64,000 nt of DNA from a virus, in the IMG/VR virus record IMGVR_UViG_3300017917_004390, positions 29,193 through 93,192 of that record; one strand, given 5' to 3'. Shown here piece by piece: positions 41,794-51,025 of the stretch. The position numbers and the translations under genes are program-made. The notes beneath the pieces were generated by a model. The model ran no database searches, was not told the origin of the DNA, and was given only the letters and a program-made list of their open reading frames with translations. Within the stretch, counting starts at the first letter, position 1; every line of letters begins with the position of its first letter.

Positions 41794-42939
41794 ATGGGTA
41801 TAAAAATTAACAAATTAACAACAAATATTCCAGTTTATGATATAACTGTCGAAAAAAATCATAATTTCTTTGCTAATGATATATTAGTACATAACTGTAT
41901 AGAAATCGTACAATATTCCGACCCTGAAACAACAGCACAATGTATTCTTAGTTCATTAGTATTACAATCATTTATTAAAAATGGTAAATTTGATTTTGCT
42001 AAATTAATCGAAAGTACAAGAATTATTGTAAAGTCTTTAAATAACCTCATTGATATCAATGAATATTCAACAGTAGAAGCCCGTAAAGGAGCCTCAGAGC
42101 AACGAGCTATTGCTATTGGTGTACAAGGTCTAGCTGATGTATTTGCTATCCTTAAACTTAGTTTTACATCGGAAGAAGCTAAGAAATTAAATAAAATGAT
42201 ATTTGAAACTATTTATTTTGCAGCATTAACAGAGTCAAATAGATTAGCTAAAGAAAATGGTATTGTTTATAAATATTTCAAAGGTTCACCATATGAAGAA
42301 GGTATTTTACAATTTGATATGTGGGGGTTAACTAAAGATGATTTACTTTGTGGTTATGATTGGGATTCACTAAAAGATTCTATTAAAACATATGGGTTAG
42401 CTAATTCATTAGTTACAGGTGCAATGCCTACTGCTAGTTCAGCAATTATCATTGGTTCTAATGAATCTTTTGAACCGTTTACTTATAATATTTATACCAG
42501 AGCAGGTATTGGTGGCGAACACATTATTATCAATAAATATTTAGTAAAAGAACTATCTGAAAGAGGCTATTGGATTGATGAAATCAGAAATGAAATTATT
42601 AAAAACAAGGGTTCTATCCAAAATATTCCTGTTTTAGATGATGATATTAAAGAACGTTATAGAACAGTATTTGAAATACCACAAAAAGAACTTCTTAATA
42701 TGGCTGCGGATAGGGGTGCTTTTATTGACCAATCTCAAAGTATGAATTTATATATGTCTACACCTACGATTGGTAAGTTAACTTCATCGCATTTCTATGC
42801 ATGGAAGAAAGGACTTAAAACGGGTGTTTATTATTTAAGAACTGAGGCTGTTGATAAGAAAACAACACACTTAGCTATCGATACAACAGAAAATAAAACT
42901 TCTAACGGTGATATAGATTGTTTTGGTTGTACAGCTTAA
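41794..42939 (+). CDS. nrdA: C-intein fused to ribonucleotide reductase alpha subunit, C-terminal part
   Basis: Residues 1-34 are the C-intein (VYDITVEKNHNFFANDILVHN, blocks F and G with the terminal HN). Residue 35 is the +1 Cys, which becomes the catalytic cysteine of SNLC-IEI. The C-extein follows: AQCILSSLVLQSFI (redox Cys), GVQGLADVFAILKL, GAMPTASSAIIIGSNESFEP and the C-terminal redox tail DCFGCTA. Joined to the 418-residue N-extein it gives a 765-residue NrdA, close to E. coli NrdA (761). It starts 1 bp after the endonuclease gene. A bidirectional terminator follows. Confidence 0.9.
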   Translation: MGIKINKLTTNIPVYDITVEKNHNFFANDILVHNCIEIVQYSDPETTAQCILSSLVLQSFIKNGKFDFAKLIESTRIIVKSLNNLIDINEYSTVEARKGASEQRAIAIGVQGLADVFAILKLSFTSEEAKKLNKMIFETIYFAALTESNRLAKENGIVYKYFKGSPYEEGILQFDMWGLTKDDLLCGYDWDSLKDSIKTYGLANSLVTGAMPTASSAIIIGSNESFEPFTYNIYTRAGIGGEHIIINKYLVKELSERGYWIDEIRNEIIKNKGSIQNIPVLDDDIKERYRTVFEIPQKELLNMAADRGAFIDQSQSMNLYMSTPTIGKLTSSHFYAWKKGLKTGVYYLRTEAVDKKTTHLAIDTTENKTSNGDIDCFGCTA

Positions 42940-42958
42940 ATTTAATAAAACCCCAATA

Positions 42959-42989
42959 AAAAACCCCATCTCAAAAAGGTGGGGTTTTT
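42959..42989. terminator. Bidirectional terminator between nrdA and tail tube gene
   Basis: AAAAACCCCA (42959-42968) pairs with TGGGGTTTTT (42980-42989) around an 11-nt loop. It gives a T-run on either strand and separates convergent transcription units. Confidence 0.85.
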
Positions 42990-43014
42990 AATTTTAAAAT
43001 ATTGGAATGAGATA

Positions 43015-43530
43015 TTAATAGTTCAATTCAGCATAAGGGAAACGAATTGTAACTTTAATTTTTTGTACTTCATCTGAACTCATATCGTTATTACCATAAT
43101 CGACATTTGATATTTGACAATGGTACAATGTCCATTGTTGAGTTCCTATAAGTGTAGGGTCTAATGCAGATAAACGAATATTTTTCTTATAACCAGCAGC
43201 ATAACCCATACGACCTGTAAGTGGTTCAATATGTAATCTAACCCATTCTTGTACTTTTTGTGCTGTTGATGGTCCAATAACATCAAGAATTTCGAAAGTA
43301 ATAGGTTCGAAACTATATTTACCAGCAACATAATCTTCAGTATTCAAGAAATCGATTTTTACATCGTTAATCTTGATTTTAGGTCTGTCAGTCATCTGAA
43401 TTAGATACGTGACATCATTGTTTGGGCCAACCCCACTTTGCAGTGGGTTCCCATCATCAAAACTCATTTCAAACCTATTAATTAAATAGGGTTCATTGTT
43501 AATTGGTACACCTCTTAGTCCTCTTGCCAT
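43015..43530 (-). CDS. 19: Tail tube protein gp19
   Basis: The 171-residue protein has NRFEMSFDDGNPLQSGVGPN, then VKIDFLNTEDYVAGKYSFEP and a C-terminal YHCQISNVDYGNNDMSSDEV followed by VTIRFPYAELNY. This order and the 'd..........v.v...f.' end match the T4 gp19 family, whose hexamers form the inner tube; T4 gp19 is 163 residues. The sheath gene is immediately upstream, in the usual 18-19 order. Confidence 0.88.
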   Translation of the reverse strand: MARGLRGVPINNEPYLINRFEMSFDDGNPLQSGVGPNNDVTYLIQMTDRPKIKINDVKIDFLNTEDYVAGKYSFEPITFEILDVIGPSTAQKVQEWVRLHIEPLTGRMGYAAGYKKNIRLSALDPTLIGTQQWTLYHCQISNVDYGNNDMSSDEVQKIKVTIRFPYAELNY

Positions 43531-43544
43531 TTTTATTTCTTTTT

Positions 43545-43560
43545 AATTATATATAGTAAT
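43545..43560 (-). promoter_or_regulatory. Late-promoter-like motif before gp19
   Basis: Minus strand ATTACTATATATAATT lies 15-30 bp before ATG 43530. Confidence 0.55.
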
Positions 43561-43564
43561 TTTA

Positions 43565-46270
43565 TTATCTTTGTTTAACTGAGAATGTGAAACCTATTGA
43601 TTCTAATGTACCAGTTGGTGTTAATTCTACTTTGAAATAAGCTTCGTTTCTAGCTAAAGCCTCAGGAGTAGTCAAAGTACTATCAAAAGATACTGTATAA
43701 CTAACTAAACCTCTATCATTTTTAATAAGTTGAAGTTCTTTATTAGTTTCTCTAATAACACTATCAATAGTATTTTGGTCATTAGGGTCAAAGTTTAACG
43801 TAATAGCTTTAATATATGTTCTTTGTTTCGCAAACAATACTAAACGTCTAACATCAATTCTACTTAATGGAGTATCAACACCTACACCAATTGATTCTAA
43901 GGTTTTATTACCCCAAATTACAACACCATCAACACTAAATTTACGAAGAGGGTTAATATCATTTTGATATAATGTATCACAATCACCATCTTTAAAAACA
44001 GTTTTAACATCTTGCAAATTAGAAAGTTTACCACGTTTTAGACCACCAAATGATGTCCAAGCGTTATTAGTTTTATCAGATTTTGCGATAGCCTTTAAAA
44101 TTTCACCAGTAGGTGGAATCCAAACGTTGACATTATTATCAGTATCACGTTTTCTACCGTATGGAGCAAATGTACAACCAAAAGAAGTATTTAATTCAGC
44201 AGCATCTTTGTAAGATACAAGCCTTTCAGCTATAACATTTGATTTTTCATTAATACCAGAAGTACTAACATCAGGCGAATCAATAATATATAAACAATCC
44301 TCACGTACTTCTTCAACAATTCTAATAGCTTCTTTAACTAACAATGTATTATTATACCAGTCAATACCCGGTGTAGCAAACAAGTTAATTGGGAAGTTTT
44401 GAATAGTTTCAAAAGTTTCAAAACCTTCAACATAAGAATTAAAATCTGAATTAGTAAATGCATTTACACCACCTTGACCGTAAGAATCATCAGTAGTTCT
44501 TGATGTTCTATGAACATCCCAACCATCAAACCCACCAGCTGGTACTACTGTAAATTTACGCTTATTAATATCCGAGTAAACACCTGTTGAAACTGATGCA
44601 GCCTCTCTAATTTCACCTAAACCAGTTTCAAATGAACCAATAAACGCTGTTGCACTTGTGAATGAACCAGTTGCACCAGAATCTAAGTGAAACCCATTAG
44701 ATTTAGTATAAGAAGTTGTAACATTTACAGCACCATTAAAGTTAAATAAATTCTGATTGATACCTAAACCTTTTCTAGCTGCGGTTGTGTACCCTTTTTC
44801 AGATAAACCTAAATAAGTTTTACCTACTTTATCAGTTGTACTGTATGATGTTTTATAAATAATTTTAGGTGGTTTTGCTGTTGAACTACCAGTTTGAGAA
44901 CTATCAAATGAGCGTAAGTTGTACCCTTCAAAACCACAAGGAACAGCATCAATTGGTGCGTCAATATTTACTACAACATAAATATAAGATGATTTTGAAC
45001 TTTCTAAGAAAGTAGTTTCATCATCAGATAAAGAACCACCAATTCTTTTTAAAACAAAATTATTTGAATTTGGATTTAGATTACATCTTGAGAAAATTTC
45101 TAAAACCGATGGATTATCATCTGTATCATTGAAATCTCTAACTACAACATCAAATAAGTTGTTAATAACGTCAATATTTTCGATTGAAATTTTAACTAAT
45201 TTATTAGCTGAATCACCATCACTAAATAAAACGAATTTAAATAATCTAAATAATGAATTTGAACGTAACTCAGATACTAACCAAGGTGTTTCAGGTGAAG
45301 TGTATGATGAATGATAATTTGTAAATGATGTACCAGTCAGTTTAACCAACCCATTTACTTTATACATACTACCATCAGTACCAATTTTAGAAAGTAAATC
45401 CGGATAAATTGATTCAAGATACAAATTAGATTTACTATCTTTAGGGTGTGAACCTAATACATTACCGATAAATGATTTTTTTGCTGGGTCTAATGTAAAA
45501 GAAACCACTTCATTTAAAGAAGGACCGGATGCACTTAAAGTAAGTGTATTAAATGGATTACCTGATGTTGATGATACGTCACTAAGTATTAAATCATTAA
45601 TTTTAAAATTTAAATCATCACCTATATAATCGGCTCTACTTCTAATAATAGCGACAACCATATCATCATATTCACCTAATGATGTACCAGATATTGTTGT
45701 TGCTGTATAATCATAAGTACCTGAAAATGGTTTAGATACGTTATCAAAATAAGTTACATTTAAATCTATTTTAGTTCCAGTAAATGTTGAACCAGATTTG
45801 TTAAGTATAAAACCTGTACTATAAGGTCCAACACTAGTAATTGTTATACCTGATATTAAGGTAAGACTATTAGATGTAAAACTAACACTACTACCAGTAT
45901 TAATTGATGTTACACCACTTGTTACTTTATTAAGACCACCACCAACGGTGATTGCCCAACCAGTACCAGCATCATAACCTGTTTTACCTAAAACACGGCT
46001 AACATATAATTGATTACCTTCTTCAAGGAAGGGTAAAGCATAATAAGGTAGTAAATATTTATATTTATCACCTAATTTTTCAGTAGACATCCCACCAAAG
46101 TATTTTCTAAACTCAGAGTTATTACTAACTAAAATAGGTGAAAACGCTGGACCAATAGTTGTTTCACCAACTAAACCTAACGAAGTAATACCTAATGTTT
46201 GCTGAGTCACAATTTGTTCTGCCTTTTCTAAAAATTTTACGTTTGGAGATTTAAAAGTTAATTGTGCCAT
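43565..46270 (-). CDS. 18: Contractile tail sheath protein gp18
   Basis: The 901-residue protein has the sheath N-terminus (GITSLGLVGETTIGPAFSPI, NSEFRKYFGGMSTEK) and the conserved C-terminal domain: PPTGEILKAIAKSDKTNNAW, then VWGNKTLESIGVGVDTPLSR, IDVRRLVLFAKQRTYIKAI and a last beta segment. It is much longer than T4 gp18 (659 residues); the surplus is an Asn/Ser/Thr-rich middle (about residues 120-520), probably surface-exposed domains. It pairs with gp19 and is preceded by a late-promoter-like motif. Confidence 0.92.
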   Translation of the reverse strand: MAQLTFKSPNVKFLEKAEQIVTQQTLGITSLGLVGETTIGPAFSPILVSNNSEFRKYFGGMSTEKLGDKYKYLLPYYALPFLEEGNQLYVSRVLGKTGYDAGTGWAITVGGGLNKVTSGVTSINTGSSVSFTSNSLTLISGITITSVGPYSTGFILNKSGSTFTGTKIDLNVTYFDNVSKPFSGTYDYTATTISGTSLGEYDDMVVAIIRSRADYIGDDLNFKINDLILSDVSSTSGNPFNTLTLSASGPSLNEVVSFTLDPAKKSFIGNVLGSHPKDSKSNLYLESIYPDLLSKIGTDGSMYKVNGLVKLTGTSFTNYHSSYTSPETPWLVSELRSNSLFRLFKFVLFSDGDSANKLVKISIENIDVINNLFDVVVRDFNDTDDNPSVLEIFSRCNLNPNSNNFVLKRIGGSLSDDETTFLESSKSSYIYVVVNIDAPIDAVPCGFEGYNLRSFDSSQTGSSTAKPPKIIYKTSYSTTDKVGKTYLGLSEKGYTTAARKGLGINQNLFNFNGAVNVTTSYTKSNGFHLDSGATGSFTSATAFIGSFETGLGEIREAASVSTGVYSDINKRKFTVVPAGGFDGWDVHRTSRTTDDSYGQGGVNAFTNSDFNSYVEGFETFETIQNFPINLFATPGIDWYNNTLLVKEAIRIVEEVREDCLYIIDSPDVSTSGINEKSNVIAERLVSYKDAAELNTSFGCTFAPYGRKRDTDNNVNVWIPPTGEILKAIAKSDKTNNAWTSFGGLKRGKLSNLQDVKTVFKDGDCDTLYQNDINPLRKFSVDGVVIWGNKTLESIGVGVDTPLSRIDVRRLVLFAKQRTYIKAITLNFDPNDQNTIDSVIRETNKELQLIKNDRGLVSYTVSFDSTLTTPEALARNEAYFKVELTPTGTLESIGFTFSVKQR

Positions 46271-46285
46271 TCTTTTTAATATTTT

Positions 46286-46299
46286 ATTATAAATAGTAT
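46286..46299 (-). promoter_or_regulatory. Late-promoter-like motif before gp18
   Basis: Minus strand ATACTATTTATAAT lies 16-29 bp before ATG 46270. Confidence 0.6.
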
Positions 46300-46325
46300 T
46301 GAAGATTAAAAAAATACTAAATAGT

Positions 46326-47123
46326 TTAATTTATTTTAATACCCTTAGATAATATACTTTCAATATTATTTGTCATTTCAATAAGCTTTTTAATATCATT
46401 GCTTTTAACAGGTTCTTTTTGTGAATGTGGGTGTATATGATTAATAATAATATTATTTTGTAATTTTATTATTTCAATTAATAAATCACCAAACACTAAT
46501 GGATGTGTTAATTCTTTTATATTAGGGTCTGATGGATTTATATTTGAATTACGTGTTAATAAAAATATATCATCTGAAATGACTTTTGCTGTATTTTTTT
46601 CTAATGAAACTAAAGTAGGTTTATTATTTACATTTTTATCATTTAAGTAATTAGATATAAGACTAGTTGAATCACCGGAAAATATTAATCTTGTATTACC
46701 TCTACCCCTATATTCAGTTGTTATATTCTTTTCTAATTTATCATTATTACCTATTTGATAAAAATCGGAATCATTTAATGTAGGATTATTCAATGATTGT
46801 TTTTGTAGATAAAGTTCATTTGATAAGATAGGGCCAACCCATAAACGATTATTATCGCTTTTATTCAAATGTGATAAATCTTTAATAAACACTCTAACGG
46901 TTTCACCTATATTTAAAGGTATTTTATTATTAATACCTAATAATGGATATGCAAATGGAAGTGAATTTAATTCAATACCATTATCAATACCATCAATAAA
47001 TACTTGAATCCTACCAGTATCATTAGGGTCATCAATCTTTTTCACTACACCTTCAAAAATAAATTTTTCAAGATTTGTAGGTAAATCATTTTCTTTAATA
47101 TAATTATTGTAATTTAAACTCAT
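46326..47123 (-). CDS. Baseplate spike/hub OB-fold protein (gp5 N-terminal-like, no lysozyme)
   Basis: The 265-residue protein contains EGVVKKIDDPNDTGRIQVFI followed by PFAYPLLGINNKIPLNIGET and VRVFIKDLSHLNKSDNNRLW. This is the OB-fold start of T4 gp5 and phage spike proteins (strand, DDP...GR.QV, then a glycine-rich strand). After it come PLVFGDLLIEIIKLQNNIII and a His-rich NHIHPHSQKEP. T4 gp5 carries a lysozyme after the OB fold; here that domain is absent. Its start overlaps the stop of the large protein upstream. Confidence 0.7.
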   Translation of the reverse strand: MSLNYNNYIKENDLPTNLEKFIFEGVVKKIDDPNDTGRIQVFIDGIDNGIELNSLPFAYPLLGINNKIPLNIGETVRVFIKDLSHLNKSDNNRLWVGPILSNELYLQKQSLNNPTLNDSDFYQIGNNDKLEKNITTEYRGRGNTRLIFSGDSTSLISNYLNDKNVNNKPTLVSLEKNTAKVISDDIFLLTRNSNINPSDPNIKELTHPLVFGDLLIEIIKLQNNIIINHIHPHSQKEPVKSNDIKKLIEMTNNIESILSKGIKIN

Positions 47124-50100
47124 TATAATGGTATTTTTAATCTATATTTGTTACTATATGTTTCACCAGTAACTATAATTTCATTAATTGTTATATATTC
47201 TTTATGTGATAAAAGTTGATAATAATATGTATTACCGGGAATTAAAGTCGTATTAGTCCAGTCAAATGTTTCATTAAAACTATTAGTGTTATAATTATAG
47301 TTTGTTCTAGCTGAATAAATAGTAGTTCCAGTATAATATTGATTATCATAAAATTGATGTTCAAAATAACCGTTTATGTTAGGTTTAATTTGTTGATTAG
47401 TAAACCAATTTATAGTGTATGGATTACTATTTACCTCAATCAAACTATTTTCAAGATAATCATTAGTTTTTGTATAATATATATTAATAACATCACCATC
47501 AACTAAAGTAAAATTTAAAACACTAATTGCGTTATTATAAACACTAATTGTATAATCACTCCCATTAGCAAGTATTACACCATTTAAACTTAATACTATA
47601 TCATTATTAACATCAATAGTATTATCAAGATGTATATCATATCTAGTTGTTGCTGTATTATAAATAATTTTTGTACTACCAGTTGAATATACGATAGTTT
47701 CATTTATAAAACTAGTACCTATCGAACGATTTGCGGTAAGATAAGTAACTGTTAAAACATCACCATATAAGTTTGTTAAACTATTATATAAATAATAACT
47801 TTTATCTCTTAAAGATGGTATTTGAACTGTATTATCTTTAGACCATTCAATATCTTTTAATAAAGTTACGCCATTAACAGCTACCATTATATCACCCAAA
47901 GGCTGATTAGTTAATGTGAAGCCTGTGAAACCACTATTAGGTATAATAAAACTTTCAACAATCAAATTAGTATTACCACTTTGAGCTAAAGGAAAATTAA
48001 GTAATGGTTTTTCTGGATTTGAAAAAGATAAGAAATAATAATCTTTATTTTTTTCATAAATACCAAAATCCGTGTTAAGGTTATTTAAATTACTTTTTGT
48101 GGTTAAATTTAATCCAGTATAAGTATTATTATTCTTATAAAAAGTAGAAGAACTATAAGAAATATAACGGTTTAATTTAAAATCATCATAATAAGTATAA
48201 GCTGTGTTTATATTAAATGTATTTGATGATGGTAATGGTGAGTAAAAATTAAAATAAGGTTTAATAATGTACTCACTATCAGATTCTAATATATTATTTG
48301 ATATTAAATCTGTTATTTTATTATCTACATAACCACTAAGGTTTAAATTTAAACCGCTATATAAAACATTTTTATTAAAACCTGTAATAGTATTATCATA
48401 TTTAAATAATTCATAGTTGAATGTATTTGTTGTTGATGATAAAAATTCAGTATTTGATGTAAAAATAAAACTTAAAGTGTGTGCAGTATTAGTATTAAAT
48501 ATATATTTAGAACCATTAGTTAAAGATGATAAATCAATTTTAGTAGCACCACTAACATTAAATTTAGGTGTTTCAAAAACAAAACTATTTGATGAATATT
48601 TAGGTTTGATATTAACATTATTATATATCAAACTGAATACTGTATTATCAGTATTAGCTGTCAAACTACTACTCATTGAAACCATTGAAACCTCAGATTC
48701 AATAGTCTTGTATGTTTCTGATGAAACAACACATAGAGCATTGTTAGACCTTAACTCATCAAGTTGTTTTTTAGTAAATTCAGAACCATCATCAATACCA
48801 TGTTTATAAGCAAATTTTTGTCTACCAAATACTGTATTTCGTATTAGACCCCCGGTTTCACCAATAATAGTCGTTGCTGGAATAAGTTGGTCAATAAATT
48901 TAGACCAAACAATATCTATTTTATCAATATAATCTAATATTTGTCTAAAAGTTCTTTTATTTGAATCAATACCTATAATATCAATAGCATTTAGATAATC
49001 ATAATATAATTTACCTAATGTTGGGTATTGAATACCTATTTCCGATTTAATAACTTTTCTATTCTTAACATCAATAAAATTTTTGTAAACAGAATCCACA
49101 TATTGAGCAAATGTTAATCCGGTAATATCCAATTTAACATTTGGATAAGGTAATGCTCTACCTGAATAACTAACAGGAAAATCATATACTTTATTAAAGT
49201 TATAAACATCACATTCAATAGCTTTTGCTATATCAAAAGATAATGATATTTCTTTTGTATTTAGTACTAATTTAGATGAATTAACCGTATAATTAGTGTT
49301 TTTACTAATATCAGTTCTAGTTTGTGTAGATAATGTATAAACCCAAGATTTTTTATTATCAATAGTTTTATTAACATTAAAACCTAATTTCCTATAAATA
49401 TCAATATATGTTTGGCCACCATCTGTATTACCCTTACTTTGAAAATATAAATCAGTATTTTCAGAAGGAGCTTTTGGATAACCTTCAGAGTCAAATGGTA
49501 AGTCTTTATATTTAAGTTTTAATTCTGATATATTGATGCTATTTAAATCAATTTTTCCTTCTACTGTATATATGTATTCATTAAAATTAATCAAGCAATC
49601 AGGCGCACCTATGAATTTAAAAATTGTTTCTATAGCCTTTCTAGTACCTTTTGATTTTAAAAACCAAAAACTATTGATTAAAATTCTTCTCCATAATTCA
49701 ATATCAACATCAGATATTACTGTTGATATACTTTTTTCACTTTGTATAGAATCACCGAATACAGATTCAAATAAATCGTTTTCATCTACAATACTAAAAG
49801 TTTCCCAACCTAGAGTATTACCAAGATTTTTAACTAATAAATCTGGTACATTATCTATTTTATCATATGATAATCTATTAATATATGAAACTGAATCTAT
49901 GAATTTATTAACTTCATCTATTTCATTTCCGTATATTCTCAAAACCTTTTCAATTTTATTATTTGATGTTCTATCAAAGTCTAAAATACTTTTAGGTATT
50001 AATTTTCTTAAAATTAAATCTGATTTAATAGTATCATAATTATCACAGGCATCAAATAATTCATCAATATATAAATTATACCTATTTGTTATAACATCTA

Positions 50101-50980
50101 AATTATATCCATCAGCTAAAACAGGAAATGTTAAAAATTTAGAATCAACAATTAAATTACCATCATCATCCAACTCAGAAACTTTAAATTCTGCTGTATA
50201 TATTGGTGATGTATTTTTATTTAGAAGATAAGCAGCTAAATCACTTAAACCTTTATAAAATAAATTAAACTCAGAATCACTAGGTCTAATTAAAAAATCA
50301 ACTGATAATGTTGAAGATGTAATACCTTCAAATAACTCACCTTCAACATCAAAATTTAAGAAACTAGGGTTTGAAGCTGTAACCCCTGTGAAATTAACTA
50401 AGTTATATGTTCTTCCACTAAGAAAAACTTGATATTTATTATAAGATGATACTAAATTATTTAATGTATCAGAAGTAATAGTACTATTAAAATTTAAATT
50501 AAATGGATTGGTTATATAACCAATAAAAATTTTAAATGAACTAACATTTTTATTTTCATTATAAGAGTAATCAGTTATATTAAAATATTTTGTTGAATCA
50601 ATATAAGAGTTTACAGACAAACCACCAGGAAATTTAGTTAATATTTCGTTTAATGAATAACGAACTTTTTCTCTTAATGAACCATAAGAACTATAATTTT
50701 CAAGATTTGATTTATCATAATTTAATTTTAATTTTTCATTAACATCAAAAGTTTCTAATGACTCAAAACTATTAATTTTATAATTTGAGACTGATACATT
50801 CTTTTTAGTTGTAATGAGTTTTTGCGTGTTTATTTGTAAACTTGTAGGTGAAGTATTTTTTGATATTTTGATACTACCACCATTGAATATATCACCGAAA
50901 TTATCATTAAAAAATGATAAAGACGTTTCATCTTTTACATTAGTAGGTGTAAAATTTCTATATTTGATTTTAGTTGCCAA
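47123..50980 (-). CDS. Giant baseplate wedge-like protein
   Basis: The 1285-residue protein is Asn/Thr/Ser-rich and beta-type in its C-terminal half (SGNTNLIVESFIIPNSGFTG, LYSGLNLNLSGYVDN). Around residues 430-475 there is SFWFLKSKGTRKAIETIFKF followed by IGAPDCLINFNEYIYTVEG, resembling the 'FL..KGt..ai...f...G' helix of tail protein I/gp7-type wedge subunits. The first codon fits as TTG at 50978-50980 (no in-frame ATG upstream), giving MATKIKYRNF. It is larger than T4 gp7 (1032). Assignment to a wedge or arm role is moderate. Confidence 0.6.
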   Translation of the reverse strand: MATKIKYRNFTPTNVKDETSLSFFNDNFGDIFNGGSIKISKNTSPTSLQINTQKLITTKKNVSVSNYKINSFESLETFDVNEKLKLNYDKSNLENYSSYGSLREKVRYSLNEILTKFPGGLSVNSYIDSTKYFNITDYSYNENKNVSSFKIFIGYITNPFNLNFNSTITSDTLNNLVSSYNKYQVFLSGRTYNLVNFTGVTASNPSFLNFDVEGELFEGITSSTLSVDFLIRPSDSEFNLFYKGLSDLAAYLLNKNTSPIYTAEFKVSELDDDGNLIVDSKFLTFPVLADGYNLDVITNRYNLYIDELFDACDNYDTIKSDLILRKLIPKSILDFDRTSNNKIEKVLRIYGNEIDEVNKFIDSVSYINRLSYDKIDNVPDLLVKNLGNTLGWETFSIVDENDLFESVFGDSIQSEKSISTVISDVDIELWRRILINSFWFLKSKGTRKAIETIFKFIGAPDCLINFNEYIYTVEGKIDLNSINISELKLKYKDLPFDSEGYPKAPSENTDLYFQSKGNTDGGQTYIDIYRKLGFNVNKTIDNKKSWVYTLSTQTRTDISKNTNYTVNSSKLVLNTKEISLSFDIAKAIECDVYNFNKVYDFPVSYSGRALPYPNVKLDITGLTFAQYVDSVYKNFIDVKNRKVIKSEIGIQYPTLGKLYYDYLNAIDIIGIDSNKRTFRQILDYIDKIDIVWSKFIDQLIPATTIIGETGGLIRNTVFGRQKFAYKHGIDDGSEFTKKQLDELRSNNALCVVSSETYKTIESEVSMVSMSSSLTANTDNTVFSLIYNNVNIKPKYSSNSFVFETPKFNVSGATKIDLSSLTNGSKYIFNTNTAHTLSFIFTSNTEFLSSTTNTFNYELFKYDNTITGFNKNVLYSGLNLNLSGYVDNKITDLISNNILESDSEYIIKPYFNFYSPLPSSNTFNINTAYTYYDDFKLNRYISYSSSTFYKNNNTYTGLNLTTKSNLNNLNTDFGIYEKNKDYYFLSFSNPEKPLLNFPLAQSGNTNLIVESFIIPNSGFTGFTLTNQPLGDIMVAVNGVTLLKDIEWSKDNTVQIPSLRDKSYYLYNSLTNLYGDVLTVTYLTANRSIGTSFINETIVYSTGSTKIIYNTATTRYDIHLDNTIDVNNDIVLSLNGVILANGSDYTISVYNNAISVLNFTLVDGDVINIYYTKTNDYLENSLIEVNSNPYTINWFTNQQIKPNINGYFEHQFYDNQYYTGTTIYSARTNYNYNTNSFNETFDWTNTTLIPGNTYYYQLLSHKEYITINEIIVTGETYSNKYRLKIPL

Positions 50981-50990
50981 TCTACTTTTT

Positions 50991-51019
50991 TTAATAAATA
51001 GAAAGAAACTATTTATTAA
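50991..51019. promoter_or_regulatory. Divergent pair of late-promoter-like motifs as an 11-bp inverted repeat
   Basis: TTAATAAATAG (50991-51001) and CTATTTATTAA (51009-51019) are perfect inverted copies 7 bp apart. The minus gene begins at 50980 and the plus gene at 51026, each 7-12 bp from its motif. Confidence 0.65.
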
Positions 51020-51025
51020 AAAGCT

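Noticed and set aside
39145-42939. Group I intron in nrdA
   Set aside because: Intein blocks A, B, F and G are present in the coding frames and the junctions are at Cys and His-Asn-Cys; no intron is needed.
43280-43320. TTCGAA-type sequences suggesting a tRNA
   Set aside because: Located within the tail tube gene and without an acceptor stem or cloverleaf pattern; no tRNA was found anywhere in the window.
48417-48809. Plus-strand frames opposite the giant baseplate gene (also 49533-50039)
   Set aside because: Antisense shadows inside a continuous coding region with no supporting start context.
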